From the NCBI GenBank assembly GCA_938030905.1, contig CALHIW010000003.1:1-10813 (forward strand): a stretch of DNA of 10,813 nt. The letters run 5' to 3'. Numbering within the stretch: position 1 is the stretch's first letter; every line of letters starts with the position of its first letter. A model generated the notes under the pieces. The model saw only the letters and a program-made list of their open reading frames with translations. It was not told the origin of the DNA and did no database searches. Shown piece by piece: positions 7,089 to 10,813 of the stretch. This DNA comes from Candidatus Methanomethylicia archaeon. Lineage in GTDB: Archaea > Thermoproteota > Methanomethylicia > CALHIW01. The position numbers and the translations under genes are program-made.

Positions 7089-8021
7089 ATGGTTTTGGAT
7101 GTTGTCTGTATTGGTAATGTAAATATTGATGTTATAGTCTACACCGACCATATACCGGGTCCAGATGAATCCACATATGCCTTAAACTTAACAATATCTC
7201 CTGGAGGATCTGCTGCAAATACAGCAGTAGGTATATCTAGGCTAGGTTTAAAATCAGGATTTATTGGAAGAGTTGGGGATGACCCGTATGGTCAGCTCCT
7301 AATTAAGGCCTTCATAGAGGAGGGGGTGGATACTTCATGTATTGAAATAGATAATACTGGAAGTACAGGATTTGTAATAGTGCTTGTAGATAGAAGTAGT
7401 GTAAGAAGAATAATTAGATGGCCGGGTGTTAATCTTAACCTCTCATCTTTAGATATAGATGAGGAATACATAAGGAAAGCTAGAGCAATACATGCTTCAG
7501 GAGTAAAAATCAATGTTGTCTACAGTATAGTTAACCTATGTGATAGATATAAACTTACTTTCTGCTGGGATCCAGGCTTAATAGCTATAAGAGAGAAGCT
7601 AAACAATATAGCTGATATTCTAAGTAAAACATCAATACTATTCATAAGTGAAGTAGAGTCTAAAATGCTGGTTGGAACAAGCAATGTTGATGAAGCTATA
7701 TTGAAAATTTTAAATGCAGGAGTTAAGATTGTAGCTGTAAAGGCTGGAGCAAGAGGATCCTATGTAGCGTTTAACAGTAACATACATTATATACCAGCTG
7801 TGAAAATCAAACCAGTTATCGATACAACAGGAGCAGGCGATGCTTATGCTGCAGCTTTCATAGTTCAAACTCTCAGAGGTAAAGACCCAATTCAATCAGC
7901 TAAATATGCATCAGTAGCATCAGCACTTAAGGTAAGATTTAGCGGTGCACGAAACATACCTAGAAGAGAGGAGGTGGATGCATTCATTAAAACCCATCAT
8001 AACATATTTCAAGTAGAGTAG
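7089..8021 (+). CDS. PfkB/ribokinase-family carbohydrate or nucleoside kinase
   Basis: A 310-residue kinase of the ribokinase (PfkB) family, which phosphorylates a sugar or nucleoside hydroxyl using ATP. Seen: a GNVNIDVIV N-terminal strand (9-17); the first family signature around SPGGSAANTAVGISRLG (37-53) running into FIGRVGDDPYG (58-68); WDPG (160-163); a SEVE metal/phosphate motif (187-190); and the second signature DTTGAGDAYAAAF (245-257) with catalytic base Asp251. Length and all key residues are normal. The substrate cannot be decided from sequence: members act on ribose, fructose phosphates, adenosine, cytidine and others. It follows lplA by 45 nt on the same strand but appears to have its own promoter, so a shared function with lipoylation should not be assumed. 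Confidence 0.9.
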   Translation: MVLDVVCIGNVNIDVIVYTDHIPGPDESTYALNLTISPGGSAANTAVGISRLGLKSGFIGRVGDDPYGQLLIKAFIEEGVDTSCIEIDNTGSTGFVIVLVDRSSVRRIIRWPGVNLNLSSLDIDEEYIRKARAIHASGVKINVVYSIVNLCDRYKLTFCWDPGLIAIREKLNNIADILSKTSILFISEVESKMLVGTSNVDEAILKILNAGVKIVAVKAGARGSYVAFNSNIHYIPAVKIKPVIDTTGAGDAYAAAFIVQTLRGKDPIQSAKYASVASALKVRFSGARNIPRREEVDAFIKTHHNIFQVE

Positions 8022-8028
8022 TTATCAA

Positions 8029-8060
8029 GATTGAGTTTAGTGTGTAAACTAAATTTAATC
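8029..8060 (+). terminator. hairpin just after the PfkB-kinase gene
   Basis: A perfect 6-bp stem AGTTTA (8034-8039) / TAAACT (8045-8050) around a GTGTG loop, with outer GATT/AATC pairing, begins 8 nt after the stop codon. No T-run follows, and archaeal termination does not need a hairpin, so it may instead protect the mRNA 3' end. Confidence 0.3.
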
Positions 8061-8564
8061 TATATGGGGATAAGTAGCAGTTAGATAATAGTTCACATTA
8101 GTTTCCATCAACTCCCCTCATCAATTGGGTCATGTTAAATGCTAATATTGAGAGAATTATTTTGATTACTGGTTCTCTTCTTAATACTATTCTCATAAAC
8201 CTGAGTACATACTCTTTTGTTGTAAGAACTTGGTCTCTATTATTCTCACTCTTAAGAATGAATGGCCCCTATATCTTGTAAGATTCTACATTGCTAAGGC
8301 TTAGTACCAACGAGAATAAATTCAAGCTTGAATGAGCTTAAACACTTTCTAAGAGGCATTTACTATAAACCTCTCAACAATCTTATTGTACCTGAAGCTG
8401 AGAGAGGCCTTAACTCATCTATGAAGAGCTTTTAGTCTTCTATATACTTCATTGAATACTATGTAAGCCATACAGCATAACTTATCCTATCATGATTTAC
8501 TTATTGGACCCCATTAATAACTGTAGATGTAGTCTTCCTAACGAACGGTAGAATCTCACAACCT
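8061..8564 (+). other. gene-poor stretch with a possible decayed gene
   Basis: About 500 bp without a recognisable gene. On the plus strand an ATG at 8132 opens 49 codons to TAA 8279 (hydrophobic, ending RMNGPYIL). A second open stretch, 8301-8435, reads on in another frame and contains KHFLRGIYYKPLNNLIVPEA before a TAG. The two segments lie in order with coding-like composition and could be pieces of one frameshifted gene. I recognise no family, and no terminal inverted repeats of an insertion sequence are visible. Confidence 0.3.
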
Positions 8565-8637
8565 ACCCTTTTTCTGCGTAAAAGTGGTTGGGTAGCAACA
8601 TTTACATGTTTCGCAAGCATGTGCTAGGGTGTTGCTA
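8565..8637 (+). ncRNA. twin stem-loop element, candidate structured RNA
   Basis: Two hairpins lie four bases apart. The first pairs ACCCTTTT (8565-8572) with AAAAG-T-GGT (8580-8588), with one bulge and a 7-nt loop. The second pairs TAGCAACA (8593-8600) with TGTTGCTA (8630-8637), all 8 bp perfect, enclosing an inner stem ACATG (8604-8608) / CATGT (8618-8622) that can extend toward the loop. A T-rich tract (AAATTTTTGGTTTTG) follows directly, which on the plus strand would resemble an archaeal terminator. I cannot tie it to a known RNA family, and the strand is inferred from that T tract. It could equally be an end structure of a lost mobile element. Confidence 0.35.
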
Positions 8638-8736
8638 AATTTTTGGTTTTGAAGTTTTCTAGGCTCGAGGAGACAAAGAGTTTTTCAATTATTTCTATTT
8701 TATCAACACTCAACATTTATCCCTCTTTTGTTAGGT

Positions 8737-9150
8737 TTAGAAAAGATTTAGTTTGTGTATGGCTTCAATAAGTTCTGGGTTTGTTATGCTATAGAAAACC
8801 CACTTAGCCCTTTTCCTACTCTTAATTAATCCAACACTTTCCAAAATTCCTAAATGATGAGAGGTTGTAGGTTGGGTTAAGCCCAAAGCAACCATAACCT
8901 CGCAAACGCACATTTCTCTAAACTCCAAAAGCCTAAGAATCATTAACCTCGTCTCATCTGCTAAAGCCTTAAAAAATTTGCTAGCTTCCCTTATTTTTTC
9001 CCTTTTACATGCAATATCATCTGTAATCTCCTTCAATTTCATGACATATTCCGAGATATCTTGGGTGTGACATAAACCAGAATCAACTAATCGCTTTAAT
9101 CGCTCCCTAGAATCCGTATCCTTTTTAAAATCAATATCCTTTTCCTCCAT
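8737..9150 (-). CDS. ArsR/SmtB-family metal-responsive repressor
   Basis: A 137-residue winged-helix repressor that would bind operator DNA and release it when a thiophilic metal ion binds. Seen: FFKALADETRLMILRLL (59-75), the family's first core helix pair; MCVCEVMVALG (80-90), the Cys-x-Cys (Cys81, Cys83) sensing motif of ArsR/CadC-type proteins; recognition helix TQPTTSHHLGILESVGLIKSR (92-112); and a wing, WVFYSI (117-122). An N-terminal extension of about 45 residues carries two more Cys (27 and 48), recalling CadC, where N-terminal Cys complete a four-thiolate site. The ligand (As, Cd, Pb or another) is not determined. The start ATG 9150 lies about 28 nt after a TATA element, so the mRNA is probably leaderless. 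It is divergent from two tiny Cys-containing genes that share its promoter region and are likely its targets. Confidence 0.9.
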   Translation of the reverse strand: MEEKDIDFKKDTDSRERLKRLVDSGLCHTQDISEYVMKLKEITDDIACKREKIREASKFFKALADETRLMILRLLEFREMCVCEVMVALGLTQPTTSHHLGILESVGLIKSRKRAKWVFYSITNPELIEAIHKLNLF

Positions 9151-9171
9151 TACAAAAGAGTAAATAGAGCG

Positions 9172-9187
9172 ATAAATTTAAATATTT
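9172..9187. promoter_or_regulatory. overlapping divergent promoters and likely ArsR operator
   Basis: ATAAATTTAAATATTT contains overlapping TATA-like cores for both directions: AAATTTAAAT about 28 nt before the repressor ATG, and TTTAAATAT, whose expected start near 9207 would keep the Shine-Dalgarno of the tiny gene in its mRNA. It also contains two 8-bp palindromes (ATTTAAAT, AAATATTT). A repressor bound here would block both transcripts. The operator role is inferred from position. Confidence 0.5.
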
Positions 9188-9205
9188 CGTTTCAAACACA
9201 ACCCT

Positions 9206-9216
9206 AGGAGGGTGAG
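9206..9216 (+). promoter_or_regulatory. strong ribosome binding site for the 42-residue gene
   Basis: AGGAGGGTGAG ends six bases before the ATG at 9223 and is strongly complementary to the 3' end of archaeal 16S rRNA. Most other genes in the window lack such a site, so it supports the short frame as a real gene. Confidence 0.7.
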
Positions 9217-9222
9217 TAATAT

Positions 9223-9351
9223 ATGAGTGGGAAAAATCTTCCTAGATTCATAATGTGTTTCTGGACGGGTAAATGCCCGGGACATGCGATGGAGACCATT
9301 ATAAGTAAGCAAATTCAAAGTAATGTTATGGTAATTACCGAGGTGATTTAA
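9223..9351 (+). CDS. 42-residue cysteine-containing microprotein, ArsR-divergent
   Basis: A tiny gene of unknown function encoding 42 residues that begin MSGKNLPRFIMCFWTG and continue KCPGHAMETIISKQ. It has two Cys (12 and 18), spaced C-x5-C, next to a Trp and a His, which could form a metal site. Support for its reality: a near-consensus Shine-Dalgarno at 9206-9216, a divergent position from a metal-sensing ArsR repressor with a shared promoter region, and a TAATG overlap with the next gene, which has its own strong Shine-Dalgarno inside this gene. No signal peptide or membrane segment is evident. I recognise no family. A metal chaperone, buffer or leader peptide are all possible. If it is a leader, its role would be translation coupling of the zinc-ribbon gene behind it. 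Confidence 0.65.
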   Translation: MSGKNLPRFIMCFWTGKCPGHAMETIISKQIQSNVMVITEVI

Positions 9352-9515
9352 TGGGAAAATGTGAGATTTGTGGTAAAGAGAGTGCTAGTCTAATATATGC
9401 TAATCGCAAAGATTTAGATTATGCAATAAAAATCTGCCGAGATTGCTGGCGAGAAGCTTACGTAGAGAATCTTTTAGTGTCTGGTTCTGGAAGTTCTGGT
9501 GGTTGCTGCGGTTAA
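9351..9515 (+). CDS. 54-residue zinc-ribbon microprotein with Gly/Ser-Cys-Cys tail
   Basis: Encodes 54 residues: a treble-clef or ribbon-like pair CEICG (Cys4, Cys7) and CRDCW (Cys29, Cys32), spaced by 21 residues, followed by a helix and a flexible tail, SGSGSSGGCCG, with vicinal Cys52-Cys53. The four ribbon Cys would hold a structural Zn or Fe. The exposed Cys pair on a Gly/Ser linker is the kind of group that binds soft metals such as As(III), Cd or Cu. ATG 9351 overlaps the preceding stop by one base and follows GAGGTGAT (9340-9347), an exact match to the core of the archaeal Shine-Dalgarno. Co-transcription with the 42-residue gene under ArsR control is very likely. I do not recognise a named family, and thiol-metal handling is an inference from the Cys pattern and the neighbouring repressor. 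Confidence 0.75.
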   Translation: MGKCEICGKESASLIYANRKDLDYAIKICRDCWREAYVENLLVSGSGSSGGCCG

Positions 9516-9690
9516 TTACTGAAAAAGAGACCATCAATATGGTGCTCCATTTAATGAAATCACGGTTCTTTCACTACATTAGTTATAGGTAGGAAATGGT
9601 GAATGAAAAGAAAACTGAAACAAACTTTTTATGCTCTTGCATGTAGGCAACAATAGATCTTCTCAAATCTGTTTCGCCCATAAAAAGGAA

Positions 9691-9793
9691 ATGTTAAAAG
9701 AAGTGAAATGCAAAAGGATGTGGAAAAGATTTTCTAACAAATTTTAAAACCGAATACTGTTTTGACTGTAAAATAAAAAGCAAAGAAAAGTAA
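9691..9793 (+). pseudogene. frameshifted small zinc-ribbon protein gene (copy 1)
   Basis: ATG 9691 opens MLKEVKCKR, then one extra base near 9718 shifts the frame. Beyond it the sequence continues CGKDFLTNFKTEYCFDCK and stops at TAA 9791. Without the extra base this is a 33-residue zinc ribbon with C-x2-C-G-K-x-F and C-F-D-C-K knuckles. It shares the F-x-T-N...C-F-D-C-K core with the second decayed ribbon at 10027, so the two are diverged paralogues. The function of the family is unknown to me. A sequencing error could explain a single shift, but the neighbouring sequences carry several independent lesions. Confidence 0.55.
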
Positions 9794-9868
9794 ACTGCCT
9801 ATAGCAAATTCGCTGCAGTTTGTATCCAACAGCTTTTCCAGACAAGTACAATGGTTATGAAGGCTTAG

Positions 9869-10017
9869 AGACAACCACAATGTATTCAGTTTTGTTCTCA
9901 TGGAGTTTTTTAAACTCAAAGATGGCAAGGCAGTAGTGTTAAACTCCCATAAATGTGTTTACAGATGTATAGCATGCGAAAGAATCTGCCAAAAAAGCCA
10001 TAGCCTCTCCACAGTGA
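9869..10017 (+). pseudogene. decayed small 4Fe-4S ferredoxin gene
   Basis: The reconstructed product reads RQPQCIQFCSHGVF, then KLKDGKAVVLNSHKCVYRC, then IACERICQ and AIASP. This matches a family of archaeal/bacterial ferredoxins with '...C-P-x-G-V-F-x-x-x-D-G-K-A-V-V-x-N-P-x-x-C-x3-C-x2-C-x3-C-P-x-x-A-I-S-F-P'. Two frameshifts break it: one extra T in a T6 run (9906-9911) and one extra A in an A6 run near 9991. Both conserved prolines after the last Cys of each cluster are replaced (S, Q), and the N-terminal half with the rest of the first cluster is missing or unrecognisable upstream of 9869. An in-frame ATG at 9900 still gives a 49-codon frame covering only the second cluster. It would have carried electrons to an oxidoreductase. 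I judge it inactive. Confidence 0.6.
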
Positions 10018-10026
10018 ATAGTAACC

Positions 10027-10161
10027 ATGCCAAAAATTCCAAAAGATAAGGAGGTTGCTTCATAAAGTTGTTTGCAAAAAGTATGGCAAATCTTCTGGAC
10101 AAACCGTGAAAGCGACCTATGCTTCGACTGCAAAGGCAAACGCCGGTTTAGAGTTGTTTAA
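10027..10161 (+). pseudogene. broken small zinc-ribbon protein gene (copy 2)
   Basis: ATG 10027 begins MPKIPKDKEVAS, followed by an in-frame TAA at 10063. The sequence then continues as KVVCKKYGK in a shifted frame (10064-10090) and returns to the first frame as IFWTNRESDLCFDCKGK, with RRFRVV before TAA 10159. The intact form would have a C-K-K-C-G-K knuckle (second Cys now Tyr, a TGT to TAT-type change), F-W-T-N and C-F-D-C-K, clearly related to copy 1 at 9691. It carries one stop, two shifts and a lost Cys, so it is decay and not simple sequencing error. It overlaps no other real gene; minus-strand frames here are shadows. Confidence 0.55.
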
Positions 10162-10183
10162 GCCTATATGCCCCACTTTTTGC

Positions 10184-10681
10184 TTATGGCTCAAGCTTTT
10201 CTGAAAGTCTCTTCGCCCTATACTCAGCTTCCTTAAAAAGGACAGCTAACTCCCACCTCTTCACAAGGTTTGTCAGCTTCTCCATGTTTGCTGGTATCTT
10301 TTCCATGGCGGTTAGCGATTTCTTAGTATAACATCATCTCCACTCACAAGTTCTAGAGCTTCTTCTGGACAGAACTCCATGCATTGGAGTCTTCTGACTT
10401 GTCTTTGCACAAGTTGCAGATCAGGGCAGAGGGTTTGTCTGAGTCAGCGAAACTTCACCATAAGCAGGACTTGGATGCACCAGCTGCGGTAGTCGCATTT
10501 AGCCTTATCAATGAGGGTGAAGGCCCCCTTCAGACTGGATTAAGGCTTTTTCTTGGACAAGCCCTAATACATGAGTATCTTTGTGGAAACGACATGTTAA
10601 TGCCAAGTTAAAGGCTGGTATTAGGCATATAATCCTAATCCTAGACCTTAAGGGATTCCAAAGAGGATTGTTCTTTTTCAA
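10184..10681 (-). pseudogene. decayed multi-cluster 4Fe-4S electron-transfer subunit
   Basis: Reading across shifts on the minus strand gives the order of a ferredoxin-type partner subunit of the kind found beside aldehyde:ferredoxin oxidoreductases and molybdopterin enzymes. The order is WNPLRSRIRII (10631-10660); a degraded C-R-x-C cluster ending CIRACPRK (10554-10571); GAFTLIDKAKCDYRSWCIQV (second Cys now Arg, 10477-10530); a C-x2-C pair ICNLCKDK (10400-10421); CMEFCPEEALELVSGDD (10330-10383); and a helical tail MEKLTNLVKRWELAVLFKEA ending at TAA 10184. At least five frameshifts and several Cys losses separate these pieces. The usual N-terminal first cluster is absent where the sequence turns AT-rich at about 10685. 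The GC content here (about 45 percent in samples) is above that of the neighbouring genes, consistent with acquired DNA. No catalytic subunit is in the window. Confidence 0.65.
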
Positions 10682-10710
10682 AACGCATACGTATATTTGA
10701 ATAATCCAAA

Positions 10711-10720
10711 AAAATATATA
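10711..10720 (+). promoter_or_regulatory. TATA box of the right-edge gene
   Basis: AAAATATATA, centred about 27 nt before ATG 10743, predicting a leaderless transcript. Two direct copies of TTTGAATA (10696-10703 and 10725-10732, 29 bp apart) flank it and could be regulator sites. Confidence 0.5.
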
Positions 10721-10742
10721 TTAGTTTGAATATATCTAATTT

Positions 10743-10813
10743 ATGTTAAGCTTAAACATTAAGCTTACAGATAGGGAATTTCAATACCTCATGCATATAT
10801 ATAATCTAAGCAT
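10743..10813 (+). CDS. start of an unknown gene, cut by window end
   Basis: An ATG with a TATA box at the correct leaderless distance opens a frame that stays open to the window end (23 residues, MLSLNIKLTDREFQYLMHIY then NLS). The L-T-D-R-E-F-x-Y-L stretch resembles the first helix region of winged-helix regulators, but 23 residues are too few to assign a family. The promoter spacing is the main support. Confidence 0.4.
   Translation, partial: MLSLNIKLTDREFQYLMHIYNLS

Noticed and set aside
9516..9690. Possible further relic containing a YGAPFNEITVLS-like stretch
   Set aside because: Frames are broken every 10-25 codons and the fragment matches no family I can name, so it is not listed as a pseudogene. 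Conservation data would be needed.
9734..10139. Two minus-strand open frames of 64 and 66 codons
   Set aside because: Both are shadows of the plus-strand zinc-ribbon and ferredoxin relics, which explain the conserved Cys codons in the other strand.
10384..10611. Plus-strand 75-codon open frame
   Set aside because: It lies antisense to the decayed 4Fe-4S subunit, whose Cys clusters are readable on the minus strand. The plus frame has no family features and no promoter or ribosome binding site.
10747..10769. Repeated TAAGCTTA (10747-10754 and a nearby second copy)
   Set aside because: AAGCTT-containing words are common across this AT-rich window (for example near 4790 and 6229). The copies lie inside the start of an open frame, so chance is the simplest explanation.

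Overview
The window reads as chromosomal DNA from an AT-rich archaeon, most likely a thermophilic member of the Thermoproteota (Crenarchaeota). Evidence: an eL38 ribosomal protein gene (known mainly from this lineage among archaea), methanopterin-type pterin genes with no sign of methanogenesis genes, a stand-alone Lrp/AsnC ligand-binding (RAM) domain, frequent TTG/GTG starts, and archaeal TATA boxes about 27 nt before start codons, which implies leaderless transcripts. I cannot name the species.

Left third (1-3550, minus strand): a compact four-gene operon. It runs DUF1464 sugar-kinase-like protein > DUF447 flavin-binding-type protein > GHMP-fold beta-RFAP synthase (mptG) > GTP cyclohydrolase MptA (cut by the window edge). 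Gaps are 11 nt, a 4-nt ATGA overlap and a 1-nt TAATG overlap. MptA starts the pterin branch and beta-RFAP synthase starts the ribofuranosyl-aminobenzene branch of tetrahydromethanopterin-type cofactors, so the two DUF proteins are candidates for roles in the same pathway.

Middle (3550-8060): a gene-free stretch of about 640 bp, then single genes. These are eL38 (+), the RAM-domain protein (-), a PLP aminotransferase (-), a lipoate-protein ligase catalytic domain (+) and a PfkB-family sugar kinase (+). Most have their own TATA box.

Right third (8060-10813): accessory DNA. A second gene-poor stretch holds two adjacent RNA-type hairpins. Next comes an ArsR-family repressor with a Cys-x-Cys metal-site motif. 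It is divergent from two overlapping tiny genes, too short for ordinary gene finders, that encode cysteine-containing proteins of 42 and 54 residues, each behind a strong Shine-Dalgarno sequence. To the right lies a graveyard of decayed small metal/redox genes that can be reconstructed by reading across frameshifts: two related zinc-ribbon proteins, a small ferredoxin, and a larger multi-cluster 4Fe-4S electron-transfer subunit on the minus strand. A new leaderless gene begins at 10743 and runs off the end. The ArsR/micro-gene unit and the graveyard beside it are the most unusual part of the window.
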